Shown: positions 20,679 to 32,280 of the stretch, piece after piece | Layout of the letters: each line of letters starts with the position of its first letter | Position numbering within the stretch: position 1 is the stretch's first letter | DNA from: Brachionus koreanus | Lineage: Eukaryota > Rotifera > Eurotatoria > Ploima > Brachionidae | Length of the DNA: 55,020 nt | Assembly: GCA_016987375.1 (NCBI GenBank) | Contig: PJRA01000401.1 | Coordinates: forward strand, 1,556,441-1,611,460 | Direction: 5' to 3' | The notes under the pieces: model-generated | Databases searched by the model: none | The model's input: the letters and a program-made list of their open reading frames with translations, nothing else | Told to the model about the DNA's origin: nothing | Position numbers and translations under genes: made by a program

Positions 20679-21638
20679 TTTTTAGAAAAATTTTCAAATT
20701 GTAAAATAAATTCTTTAAATTTACTATTAGAATTTTTTTTAAATAATTTCAGTAGATATTGTAATACAGTATTCTTTTCCGAAATCTTAGTGACTTAGTT
20801 TCAGTTTCAACACATTTATTTTTATTTATTTTGATAGATTAGGGAAATAAGCTAAGCAAAACAGAATGTTTTTTAAAACCCTTGAATCTTAAGAAAGATT
20901 TATAGATTAGAGTTTATCCTTATTTACCTAGTCATTGTTGAGAAGAAAATTTTAAGACAATACAATCTGATCATTTTTTTATTCTTTAATTTAAAATTAC
21001 ATAAGATGGCTTACATTTCGGTTACAAACAAGATCCTAATCCAGGACAGTAAAGGATACTAAATAGATTTCCTAAATATTCCTTTAGGCAATTAGGATTT
21101 AATAAGATATATAAAGAATTTTAAGGGATCCAAAAATAATCCCAAATAATGTCAGCAAAATATAGGAAAAAAAAGGAACTTGACGGATATTTTAAAATTT
21201 TATTCAAGAATTTTTAAGATTTTTAAGATTTAATGTAAAGTTTTATATATTAGGCTCAGATTTTTTTGAAGATAATATTAAGTTTTTCTAATTGTAAGGC
21301 AGAACATTTAAAGGATTCTATTAAGATAAAATAAGAGAATAATAATTATTTTTTATAATTTATTTGAAAAAAAACATTTTTATTTTTGTATTTTATCTAA
21401 ATATAAAAAAATATTAAAATTTTACTTTATTTTTCTTTATTTTTTACAAAAAATATAAATACTCAATAGTTAAATTTTAATATAACATCTTAGCGAAATC
21501 CTGTTGAATCTTATCAATTTAGAAAATTAACGAAATTGTCCTACTAATTCTTAACAAAACTTTTAAGATCTTTCTAAGACTTATTGATAAGAATGTCATC
21601 AGAAATTTTAAAAAGGATCTTATTAAGAATCAAAATTA
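20679..21638. other. intergenic, AT-rich, weak inverted-repeat traces
   Basis: No coding sequence. Related words recur in both orientations (CTTGAATCTTAAGAAAGAT near 20880; its near complement AGATCTTTCTAAGACTTA near 21570; AATAAGAT/ATCTTATT pairs), which might be the ends of a degenerate ~700-bp foldback element. Too diverged to call by eye. Confidence 0.3.
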
Positions 21639-21744
21639 GAAAGCTCCAGCGATTATCATTTTAAGAATTAAATTATTTTTTTACCAATTCTTCATTATCA
21701 TCTATCTCGTAAATATCAGATTTTACATTGGCAGCTAAATTATA
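21639..21744 (-). pseudogene. inverted 106-bp fragment of TDRD9 helicase exon 2
   Basis: The minus strand of this stretch matches 30578-30683 of the left TDRD9 copy (and 41712-41817 of the right) with two visible differences. It encodes NLAANVKSDIYEIDDNEELV read right to left. Its right edge (..TAAATTAT) passes directly into the Tudor-exon fragment (AAAAATGGATCC..), with a few bases of microhomology (TTATA). Homology stops sharply at about 21639. Confidence 0.9.
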
Positions 21745-21936
21745 AAAATGGATCCTAATGAAATTAAGCAAGATTCTCTGTGTATTTCTCATTACGATGA
21801 TATCTTTATTGGCAAAGCGTTCTATAGAGCCAAAATTTTGGAAGTATATCCAAGTAAACTTCAGGCGGAGATTATTTTCATAGATTATGGAAATAAAGAG
21901 ACCCTAAAAATACTATTAGGACAGAACTACTATTAA
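21745..21936 (+). pseudogene. TDRD9 Tudor-exon fragment, third partial copy
   Basis: A 62-codon open piece starting MDPNEIKQDSLCISHYDD corresponds to the second half of the Tudor domain of TDRD9. It breaks off after FIDYGNK into the same unrelated tail (ETLKILLGQNYY, stop) seen in the left full copy at 33112. Two adjacent residues differ from the other copies (DDIF for DDSS). It lacks its own promoter, helicase and splice acceptor, and is a relic of the duplication boundary. Confidence 0.9.
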
Positions 21937-22207
21937 CAAGCTTTTTAATCTGTAACTGGCAATTAGAAAAAAATCTGTAACAAATTGGCATGGTTAAGTA
22001 TATCTTAGCTGATTCAAAAATTGTATTTCAGTTTTTAATTTTCAAAGACAATTTTTTTAACATTATACTTTTCTATATTTCTCTAACCTTTTTAAGAAAC
22101 ATTATGATAATATGGAATAAAAAAGAAATATAAATTTTGAATTTTTTCTAATTTATAGATATTAGACGATATAGATATTAGTTTGAAAAATAATAAAAGC
22201 TGGATTA

Positions 22208-22708
22208 TTGAAAATGCATGAACAAAATGATAGATTCGAGCAGCAATTGCAGGTCCAAAGAGATCAATTCCAGAAGCAATTGCAGGTCCAAAGAGAAGAA
22301 TTCCAGCAGCAATTGCAGGTCCAAAGGGAACAATTCCAGCAGCAATTGCAGGTCCAAAGGGAACAATTCCAGCAGCAATTGCAGGTCCAAAGGGAACAAT
22401 TCCAGCAGCAATCGCAAATTCCACGAGACCAGTTCCAGCAGCCAAGATCTGAAATTGAACAACTAATCGGTATTCTTTCAAGCCTTCAGGAAGCTTATAC
22501 CAATGAAAGAGTTCAGCATCGTCAAGAGATACAAATGCTTCAAGCTAGAAATGATAGACTAAATCAATTGCTTCTTCCACTAATAGACAATCAAAGAAGA
22601 CTCAGACCTTTTAATCTTGAAAGTCAAGAAATGCATAATGGTAAAGATTTTAATATTTCTTATGAAAATTTTATTTTCTTTTTATGTTATTATTTTTTAA
22701 ATTACTAA
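22208..22708 (+). CDS. Q-rich coiled-coil ORF with six 11-residue repeats (left copy)
   Basis: A 166-codon ORF. Residues 13-78 are six tandem 11-residue units of the form QLQVQREQFQQ (the last is QSQIPRDQFQQ). Residues 79-130 continue as a helical coiled coil (EIEQLIGILSSLQEAYTNER, then IQMLQARNDRLNQLL). The last ~20 residues are hydrophobic and low-complexity and are probably intron: a donor-like ATG|GTAAAG lies at 22641. An 11-residue periodicity fits a hendecad coiled coil. No family recognised. The ORF may be one exon of a gene whose other exons were lost at the duplication boundary. The right copy is identical at protein level. Confidence 0.5.
   Translation: MKMHEQNDRFEQQLQVQRDQFQKQLQVQREEFQQQLQVQREQFQQQLQVQREQFQQQLQVQREQFQQQSQIPRDQFQQPRSEIEQLIGILSSLQEAYTNERVQHRQEIQMLQARNDRLNQLLLPLIDNQRRLRPFNLESQEMHNGKDFNISYENFIFFLCYYFLNY
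22244..22441 (+). repeat. 33-bp minisatellite, six units (left copy)
   Basis: Six 33-bp units built on CAATTGCAGGTCCAAAGGGA. Units three to five are identical; the outer ones have diverged. The repeat is in frame throughout, giving the 11-residue protein repeat. The same array is at 33420-33617 in the right unit. Confidence 0.9.
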
Positions 22709-23739
22709 TTTTAAATAAACCTTATTTTCTAAATTTAGCACCTAACTTTTTTATTTTATATTTTCTTTTAATCAAAAAAAGCTTGACAAAACTAAAATCC
22801 AATAATTTTTTTTTATTTACAAGTAGGTCAAAATGGTCATTAAATTAAAGAAACAACTTTTTCAATGTTATTTTTTATGAATTAAAAATTATGAACTAAA
22901 ATTTTAAATTAAAGTTAATTATTCAATTCTGATATTAATGTAAAAAGTCTATTAAAAATATATTTTTGTATTTTTTAAAAAAAAAATTGTAATAAAAAAA
23001 AATCATTCTTTAAATGTTTTTTTAATTTATGAATTATCAACAGATTTTAAATTCATAAATGATAAATTGTGCCATTTGGAATTTTTCCAAACCAGTAAAG
23101 CTTTTCCCATAGCACATTTTTTTAAAATTTTTTTTAAATTGCAAACCTTTACTGTTATTTAAATATATTATAAGTTTTAAGGTAATTTCTTACATTTATG
23201 CGTTTGATTTTTGTCTCTAGCTGTGGTTGTCAATATTTTCTCAACAAATGTAAAGAATTTTTTTTTTGTATTAGAACTAAATTTTGTATACTCTCATATT
23301 AGATAATTACAACCTTTAAATAAAAAATGTAAGAAAATGATCACTTTTTTATATTAAAACTCAATTCTGGACAATTGATGTAAGATTATTAGTGATTATG
23401 TTCGTATCATAATGAAATTGAAATGGGTTAAACAAAATATTGATAGCCATTTTATTATCAAAAAAAATTTAGATTTTTATAGTTTATTTAATTAAATATA
23501 TTTTTGTTAAAAAAACTTTTTTATAAAATTTTATTTAAAAAATTTTTATAAAAATTTGAATTTTTGCACTACAATTTTTGAGTGTTTATAATATCATAAT
23601 CATATACGTCGAATTTTGGAAATGAATTTTGAATTTCATCAATTTCAATCAATGATAATGTTGATTCACTATCTTTTTTAAGCAATGGCCATTTGTAGAT
23701 ATGACATTGTAAAGCAAGCATTTGAAAGACAAGAATCAA
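22709..23739. other. AT-rich noncoding part of the duplicated unit
   Basis: No gene or clear repeat. The duplicate is 33885-34915. Poly-A/T rich, with isolated ordinary sequence at 23090-23240. Confidence 0.4.
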
Positions 23740-24730
23740 ATTTAGCTTTTTATTTATACTAAACTTGGTTGGCCCACAACCATTGTAGATTTGACCTCTA
23801 CAGACACAGATATAGACACCACCACCTCCCTAGTCAGCCTTACGATCCGTTATGAAGAGCTAATAGTGATATAACACATAAACGAATCTTTCATCAAACC
23901 AAGTTTCAGTAATGCCAATGACCCTTGGTTCTAAACTCTTTGTCATTGATTCTAGCAGGGTCAGCTTGTTGTTGAAGCTATTCCCATTTGTGTACCAAAA
24001 GTCAATAAATTCTGCCTTATATTATTTATGATTTTGATTAGAATCTGAGTCTTGAGGCATAGTACAGTCGAGTGGTAATGACGTGTCTGGTGAATCGTAT
24101 GAAGACCGCTAGGATGAGACTGAACTGTGTTCTGATTAGACCGAGCTCTGATATCCACGTACACGTCTACATCATGGAGACAAAAATTCCTGTGCTAGTA
24201 GCACAGTTGTTTTTTTTGTCTTCGCACTTCTTATACTTTGATACTCTTCCCCTAACCAAGCTTGAATAAATAAAATCTTTTGAATAGTTTTAAAAAAACT
24301 AATTAGAATAATTTTACATTTTTTAAACAAAACAACGTAAGCTGATTAGATTTAATTTAAGTCTAGAGTAAATTTCTATAGCGATTATAAAAAATATTAA
24401 AAAATTATTTTTATAAGAAAAAGCTTTAAGCCTTATTTTTTTAACTATTTAAATTTTTTACCATACCATTTTAATTGGCCTTTACTAAAACTTTTAGGTA
24501 AACATTCAGGGCAGGTCCAGTTTTGGCATTATTTTGAACTAGAGGTTCCTAAATCAAAACTAAGATCACATACAATGCAAAAAATTAATCTTTTTTCATT
24601 TAGATTTCTGAGGAATTATGTTCTCTTTATTTTCAAGCTTTTTTAAATAATTTATTTTTCTTTTCTTTTATTTCTTTTTCTAATATCTCTTTGGCTTCCT
24701 TTTTCTTAGGCATTGAGCATATGTTCGTTA
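23740..24730 (-). pseudogene. non-LTR retrotransposon remnant: zinc finger and AP-endonuclease
   Basis: On the minus strand, a start-like piece MPKKKEAKEILEKEIKEKKN (about 24710) is followed by a cysteine cluster CIVCDLSFDLG...NWTCPECLPKSF (about 24470-24580). Next comes an endonuclease fragment, NSFNNKLTLLESMTKSLEPR with VIGITETWFDERF (about 23890-24000). That matches the N-terminal part of LINE APE-type endonucleases (NxRSLxNK..LL...P.VI.ITETW). A GGGGVYICV piece follows at about 23815. Stops and frame changes throughout; no reverse transcriptase here. Confidence 0.7.
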
Positions 24731-25000
24731 AATGATATTCAGCATTTGGTAATCCAAAAGAACCAAATTATTTAATTTTGAAGTAAATGAATAATTTGAA
24801 TTATTTGCTGTGAAATAGCGACATTTTTGTCGATATCACTGGTTTAGGCCAAACACTACAGTCGTTCTTAATGGTATGATGATTAGACCGTTTTACTACA
24901 GAAAAAACTTAAATATCATCCGCACATATCTCTCATTTATTAATCAAACGATTTGAAAGGCTTTAAAAATGCTTCTGGTTATTATAAAATTATAAATATT

Positions 25001-25224
25001 TTAACACTAGAACGCCCGAGGGGTTTTTTAGACCCTTTTTTGAAAAATTGAAACTTGATTTTTACAACATAAAAATAAAATTTTAAAAAACGGTTTTTAT
25101 TATCTAAAAATTTTGATTTTAATTTTTTAAGAAAATGAATAAATTTTCAAATAAAATGTTTAATTTATCTTGATAACTTAATTTCAAATTTTAATGAGAA
25201 ATCAGCCGGGCTTTCTTGTGTTAA
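25001..25224. mobile_element. piggyBac-like MITE (left unit)
   Basis: 224 bp bounded by TTAA on both sides. The left end TTAACACTAGAACGCCCG and the inverse of the right end, TTAACACAAGAAAGCCCG, agree at 16 of 18 bases. TTAA target sites and short TIRs beginning CAC fit a piggyBac-type nonautonomous element. It contains no ORF. Confidence 0.8.
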
Positions 25225-25948
25225 AAGGTTAGAAGCTATGAGCTTTGAAAAAAAGAGAGCTAAGTGGCTATTTATTTTTCTGAAAAAATGCTTAGTCATT
25301 TATTAGTATTTATAATTAGTGGTCGGAAGGTCAAGGTCTTATCATTATCCTTAAAACATCTAGTCCGTTAACAGCCATTAACAGGATTTTACTCTTTTTT
25401 GGTATTTTTAAAAGTCAATGAACGAAATTAGGTTTTATGGTCCAACTGATACATTTTTGTTAAAGTTCATTAAAATTTTCTATAAAATCGAGTCGATGGT
25501 CGGAAGTTTTTGGATAATTCCCAATACCATCCGACCGCGGTCCGGGTTTTAGCAAAAGCCATCTGAAAGATCATCTAAAAATATTAATAAAAGTAATAAA
25601 AATATTAGAGGTCTTAAAACTGAGCTTTGAGCTTCTCCACTGGTTAATTATTTTTATTAAAAAAATACTTTAAAAAAGTCACTACAAAAATATTATACAA
25701 AAAATTAAAAACTTTTTAAAAATGCTGCCTCTAGCAAATATTTTTTGAATCTAAAAGTTGCTAGATTTTTCTTAAACAGTAAAAAAAGCGAAAATTTTAG
25801 AAAAAATTAAACAAACAGAAAATTTTAAGACAATAATATCTGAATCTCTTTTAAAAATATCAAATACAAAATAACACATGCTTATTTTTTAGAATCATAT
25901 TTAATATTCTCTTTATCTAAAGGAAAATAAAATAAGCTTTGAAAAAAT

Positions 25949-28900
25949 ATGAATCGTCTGAACAAAAACTCGTTTCAGACGAGTTCAAGAGCCTCGCTCT
26001 TAACAGAAAACGATGACCATTCGTTAAATTCATCTTTTACAAATGCACAATCATCTCTTTTGTACAGTGATGTCACTTTGGAAATGATAGATGATTTTCT
26101 CAATCCTCTTAGTTCCAGAAAGCCTCATGAACTAAAAACATCTAATTTACTTAACATAAAACCGGCCACCGGTGGTCTTGGAATCAAATCAAAAGCATCA
26201 TGTGACTCGCTAGCTTCAAGCGTTAGTCACAAAAAAAGCGAGTTTCAATTCAAATCGGATAGTTATTTGCCATTTTCTGTATCTCGTGAAAGCAATAACA
26301 ATTTTGAATATGCTAAAATTAGAAAAAATTTTGAAAATAAGTTCTATGATCAAGCAGATTGTCAAAGTCAGGTCGGATCAGTTCTTAAAGACGAGATGAG
26401 TTCAGTGGTTGGTTCGGGCATGTCTCAGATAGAGTCAGTTTCAGCAATGAGCACTTCTACGGCCAAAAAACATGTTTTACTCAACCAAATGAAGCGCATT
26501 GATCATCTCAATATAGAAGAAGATGATGAAGATATTTTGTCCGATTTAAATAACAATTTAAGCTCGAAAGTAAACCGCATACTTGATCAAAGTCAAGAAT
26601 TGGAAAAAACTTTCACTGAAACCGAAGAAAGAAAAATTAGACTGGAAGAAATGCTCAAAAATTACAAACTTAGACATGACTATGATCCAAAGCTGCCAAT
26701 TACTGAAAGAAAAAATGAAATTATTGATTTGATAGAAAATCAAAGCAGTTCACAATTTTGCATTGTTCAAGGAGGAACTGGATGTGGCAAGACCACTCAA
26801 ATACCCCAGTATATTCTGGATCATTATATGAAAGAAAAAAAATATTGTAATATTATTGTTACTCAGCCAAGGCGCATAGCAGCTATTAGCATATCGAAGC
26901 GAGTGTGTAATGAAAGAGGCTGGACTCATGGCAGTTTTTGCGGATATCAGATTGGTCTTGACAGAACCAAGCTATCTGAGGACACGCGAATCACTTATTG
27001 CACTACTGGTGTGCTACTTCAAAAATTAATTGGACCCAAGGCCGATGAGAATTTCAATTCTACTTACACTCATATACTACTGGACGAGGTTCACGAAAGA
27101 GACTTGGACACGGATTTTGTTATGCTTTTAATTAAGCTAAAAAGCTATGGCATACTTAATGCTAAAATAGTTCTCATGTCTGCCACTCTGAACATAACGA
27201 TTTTCAGTGAATATTTTGCTACAAGATTAAAAAATAATCTAAGTGTCAAATATGCAGATGGTCGAGTTGGAGAGTTCATTCCTGCACCATATATTGAAAT
27301 AAAAAGTAAAATGTATGATATTAATGAGTTCTATTGGAATCAATTGACTGCAACGGATTCTTTTTTGATTCCAATATTAAATAGAATATACAATGAACAC
27401 AAATTCAAAAATAAAGTAAGAATCATTTTTGTTAAATTAGAAAAAAATTTAATTAAAGCTATAAATTATTGAAAAATAAATTAAATGATCAAAAATTAAT
27501 TATTAATATAGTAATCAAATGTTTTTTCTATTTAAATTTTTAGTTTTTTATCAAAATTTTGATAACAATGTTCAAAATCCAACATTTTGGCGATTATTTC
27601 AAATGATTAAATGAATAAGAGCAAAAAAAATGGGAGGAACGGTTCTGTCCAGGCTGAAGTTTAGCTACTTGTTCTGACGCTTTCTTTTTTCAAAAGATAA
27701 AAAAATTTAAGAAAAAAGATAAAATGTACAATATAATTTCACTTCTTTACATTTAATTTTTATTTTTCAAAATTTTTTTCATCTGAACTTAGAATAGTAT
27801 AACCAACTCAGTATGATCATCTGTTCCAGTTGTGAATGAGTCATATAAGTCAAGCTTGCTATTTTTTCTTGATTGTTTTATATCCAAACATTAACCATAT
27901 TTTAATAATAGTAAAATGTAAAAAAGAAAGATCTTTTGATTTAATTAATTTTCTAATTAGAAACGCTGAAACAGAAGCCTCTTTCTTCTTTCACTTACAA
28001 TGGTCTTTCACATACAAAGAAAAAACTTCTTCTTAAAAACTAAAATAAAATTTTATTTGAATTCAAATATTCATAGTTCTTAAATCATTTCAAAAATTTC
28101 TATAATTTATTTTCTTTTAGATTTTGAGAGATCAAAAATCTAAAAATTGTATTAATAAAAGAAATTATAAGACTGCATAAATGAAAAGTGTATGCAATTA
28201 TAATTGTCACATAAATATATCTATTTGTCATAAAAAATATTTGATTGTCACAGTAAAATTGTAATTATCACATAATTTTTTTAAAGCATCATAAATTTTT
28301 ATTAAGTATCTCATAAAATATTGAAATGCGATTGAATTTCTAATTTTCTCATCACAATTTGCTTAAAATTTCAAATTTTATAAAATATGTCACCTAATTA
28401 AGCAATGTCCCAATATGAATTAATGTAATCAAAAATTAAATTTTTATTGAATTTCTAAAAAATTATCTGCTATAACTTATAATAACTGAATTGATCGTCT
28501 CTACACTGCAATTATTACTCAAGTCTCATTCTCATAAATATTTCATTTTAGATCTAACTTAGATCCAAAATTTATTAGATTAAGAAAAATTTGAGATTCA
28601 TATGAGATCTCATTAGGAAAAAGTATTAAGATTTGCATGAGAATTCGAAGAGCTTCTCATTTATTTTCTCATTACTTTTATCATTTTTGCTAATTTGGAT
28701 CTCAAAAAAAAAAAAGAAACCTAAAATTATAGAATAACTGTATAGTTTTATAAAAGGAGGATTATAATTTAATATTTAATAACATCTATATAATTTTAAA
28801 ATTACTGATTAATTAGAACTTTTTTTTCTACAGAATTAGTACAATTAAAAAAAAAATATTTAAAAATTTTTTATATTTAAAATTAAATTCAAAATTATAA

Positions 28901-31062
28901 TTTATTTTAACTAAGATATAAAATAAAGATAAATGAATTCAAAAATATTTACAGGTTAAAAATGTTTACATGTAAATAATTGACGAGTTTGAAATAATAG
29001 AAGAAATTGTATGAAAGTAATTACACAATGTAGTCGGATATTATTTTATTATTTTATTTTTTCTTAACCATTTTTTGATGAAAGGGATAAAATTCGATAA
29101 GATTTTCAATAATGCTTATGTTTAATACCATTATAGGATTATTTGAAGACAAAAAAGCCCAAAGATTCTTATTCAATAATTTAAAATAAAAATCAAGCTA
29201 AAATAAAAATCTAAATTTTTTTTTACAAAAATAATATGATTTTTAGTTATTTTTTTCAAAATTTTGCTAAAAATTTTTTTTTTCAGAATCAAATTGTACA
29301 ATCAAGAAAAAGTATTTTGGCTCAATGTGATTCATTTCGTCAACTTATGTCTCAATTTCACAGCATGGAATTTTTAAAAGACGAACCGGACATGTATCCA
29401 GAATGTATGTTCTTAGTAATTGCATTGCTACTTTACTTTGACAACAAGGAAAATGAAGAAATACGTCATTCTAATTTTGCAGACGATGGAGATTCGGATG
29501 ACGAATTTCAGACAGTAAATCAAAAATCTCGTTTTATCGATGGACTGCCTGAAGTTCGTGGATCTGTGCTGATTTTTGTTCCTGGAATGGAGCACATTAA
29601 ACAACTACAGCAGCTAATTTCTGAAGAACTGCCACACAAAAAACTCAACATTCTTCCACTTCATTCTGACATAGTTATAAGCCAACAAAGCAAAGTATTT
29701 GAAAAAAGGCAACCAACTTGGCGCAAAGTAATAATTTCGACCAGCATTGCAGAGAGCTCCATCACTGTACCCGATGTTAAATATGTTATTGATTTTTGTC
29801 TCACTAAAGAGCTCTATTGTGACCCATTCACCAATTATACTCATTTGCGGCTCGAATGGGCCTCTATAAGCAATTTAAACCAACGACGCGGCAGAGCCGG
29901 TCGTGTCAGCGAAGGATTTTGTTATCGCCTCATACCTCATTCATTTCTCACTGAATTTAACCAATTTCCAGTGCCGGCCATTTTGCGCGAGCCCCTTCAT
30001 CGCGTTATTTTGAACGTCAAACGCCTTGAAAGAAAAGAAGAACCGAAGCACATACTAGCCATGGCCATACAACCACCAAAACTTCTTGATATTGAAAGAA
30101 CAGTTTTGCTTTTAAAAGAGTGTGGCGCTCTAAGTCTAAAAAAAAATGCTCCGTTCGACGGAGATTTGACTTATGCTGGCCGAATAATGGCCAATTTGCC
30201 CATTGATGTCAGACTATCTAAATTGATACTTTTGGGACATGCATTTGGTAAATTGCGCGAGAGTATCATAATTGCCGCTGGTCTATCAACTAAAACATTT
30301 TTCACATGCTACTACAAATCTCATTTGGAATCGTTCAAGGCCAAATGGACATGGTCCGAAGAATGGATGTGTGATTGCATTACTTTGCTAAATGCGTACA
30401 ATTTGTACGAATCTCAGGTCAGGAATAGAACTTTTGAGCGTCCTGGTGACGCTGAATCATGGGCAAGAAAGAACATGATTGAAATAGTGCGCATACGTGA
30501 AGTGGATAGATTGGTCTTTGAATTGACCAGTAGACTCAAGAGCCTCGGCATAACATGCAATAGACATGTTAAACTAGATAATTTGGCTGCCAATGTAAAA
30601 TCTGATATTTACGAGATAGATGATAATGAAGAATTGGTAAAAAATAATTTAATACTTAAAATGATAATCGCTGGAGCTTTCTATCCGAATTATTTTACTT
30701 CAATTAGCATTGATTTGCAAGAGGCAGTTCGAATGTCTAATGGCAAAGATTTTAAGAATACAGTTCAATTGAGAAATATGCCAAGAGATGAAGGTGTTTT
30801 GTATACGCAGAAAATATGCGATATGTTCAAAGTGTGCTCCAAATTGGTCAAAGCTAGTTTTCAAGATACCAAGTGTTTTGTTGAGTTTAACTCAAATCAA
30901 ATTTCTTCCAATGTAAACCTAGGCGTATATCTTGCTGTTCAAATGAGACTTTTAAGAATACCATTGAGAATTAAGCGTTTCAATGCCAAGATTACTTATC
31001 AAAAATTAAAAAGACATAAGAAATTGAAAAATTTGTCCAACTCTTCTCTTAGCCAGACTTAA
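25949..31062 (+). CDS. TDRD9: TDRD9/spindle-E helicase, left copy, lacking the Tudor domain
   Basis: Exons 25949-27415 and 29287-31062, about 1080 aa. TGA six nt upstream in frame fixes the ATG. Exon 1 has a ~265-residue S/N-rich N-terminal extension, then Walker A GGTGCGKTTQ (275-284), PRRIAA, TTGVLLQ, DEVHERD (379-385) and SAT (411-413). Exon 2 has STSIAESSITVPDV, QRRGRAGRV and the HA2-like region. This is a DEAH-box RNA helicase of the nuage that supports piRNA production and transposon silencing. Compared with the right copy, 22 nt are missing after position 31060. The loss removes the exon 2 donor (CGAA|GTAAGC) and puts TAA at 31060-31062. The helicase ORF is otherwise intact, with only about three amino-acid differences in exon 2, so a Tudor-less protein could still be made. 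Confidence 0.85.
27416..29286 (+). other. intron 1 of the left TDRD9 copy
   Basis: A GTAAGA donor and a TTTTTTTCAG acceptor in phase 0 bound 1.87 kb of AT-rich sequence without genes. TGTCAC/TGTCAT words recur at 28205-28275. About 65 bp near 28630-28695 are absent from the right copy (intron 38592-40420), and other indels and substitutions are frequent. Confidence 0.75.
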
Positions 31063-31299
31063 TAAAAAAATTCAAATTTTCGTGAAAATATTTTTTACAA
31101 ATTTTTTTTTTTATGTTGGCAATAATTCCTTGGCAATTAGAAAAAAATAATTGAAAAAAATTTAAATTTTTCTAAAAAATTATAATATTTTCAAAAATGA
31201 TTATTTAAAAAAAATTAGATCAAATTTGAAAAAATTATGAAATTGAAGAAATTGATGAAATTTGATTTATCAATTCTGAATACCCATATTTGTTAAAAT

Positions 31300-31375
31300 C
31301 GAGTGATTACGTTAATAAGCTACAGTGTTTATCCATAGAGCTTGACCTAGCGGCATGGCTATGTAATACAATTTT
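31300..31375. repeat. retroposon 3'-end-like fragment (left unit)
   Basis: AATAAGCTACAG...GGCTATG resembles 42460-42530 in the right unit and 47320-47390 further on. It is one of a small family with a shared GC-richer core in AT-rich DNA. Confidence 0.45.
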
Positions 31376-32054
31376 ATTTATTAAATTATTCTTATTGATT
31401 TTTTTCTTGAAGTCTAATACTAAAACCAACAATAATTTTTTATGTTATTTAAAGGTTGTTTTTTAAAATACGGATTTTTTTTTCGGATTTTAACATAGAT
31501 CCAAATAAAAAAAAAGATAGTTAGAAAAATATTTATTAGTAAACAAATTAATGGAGAAAAAATTTTAAAAAAAATTTAATAGTTTAAACTTAACGTTTTG
31601 TTTCGAGCTTAGCAAATGAACAAGTAATTTTCTTAGATTTTCAAAACATTCTTTTTCAAAGATTTGTTCATTTTTTGAAAAATCAATATTTAATGCTCAA
31701 TTAAAAACATTCTTAGGCATTATAATTTGCATTTTTTTCGTTTGTTTATTTGAAATTGTCTTTTATTTTTTTTCTTAATCCGTGTTTAGGATTTAATAAG
31801 AATCTGAAATAATAATTTGTTTTTTTTTTAAATCAAAAATTAAAAAAAAAATATATCTAACAAAGTATTTTCATTTTTTAAAAGAAAATTTTAAAATCTA
31901 CACAATTCAAAAAAGGTATATTTATTTGAAAAATCCATTCAAAATTAATGAAGATTTTGAAATTTTTAGAATTAATTTACTCGTTTAGTGTTTCTAGTGC
32001 TGAAAAAAACCGTCTAATTTTTTCCGCAAGCTATTGAAGCCAGTTCAAGGAGGA

Positions 32055-32200
32055 AAATCTATATAATTTTTTTCAAGTTGCGCAAAAATGGTTCTAGAAA
32101 CAGTACAATGTTGTATAAATAAATAAAAATTATATAGTTTTTACTCTTTTTACTATAATTTTTGTACTAAGATTTCACATTGCCATAAAGATAGCCAGTT
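32055..32200. mobile_element. reduced copy of the foldback MITE (left unit)
   Basis: Keeps GCAAAAATGGTTCTAGAAA plus a right arm ending AAGATTTCACATTGCC, but lacks the outer left arm and most of the centre seen at 43173-43461. The simplest reading is loss of palindrome parts in this copy after duplication. Confidence 0.7.
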
Positions 32201-32280
32201 ACAGTTTTCCAAAATTCTATTTAATATAGAAATCTTTTTTTGAATAATTTTTTAAATTGCTTGACAAATCTGTATCTTTG

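Noticed and set aside
22244..22441. Possible CRISPR-like or satellite array
   Set aside because: Units are contiguous with no spacers and encode an in-frame coiled coil in a eukaryotic genome.
22092..22481. Minus-strand ORF with AIAAGIVPFGP repeats
   Set aside because: It is the antisense reading of the 33-bp minisatellite; any in-frame repeat gives a repeated antisense peptide.
24072..24269. Plus-strand 65-codon ORF
   Set aside because: Lies in the leader of the LINE remnant read on the other strand; no protein signal.
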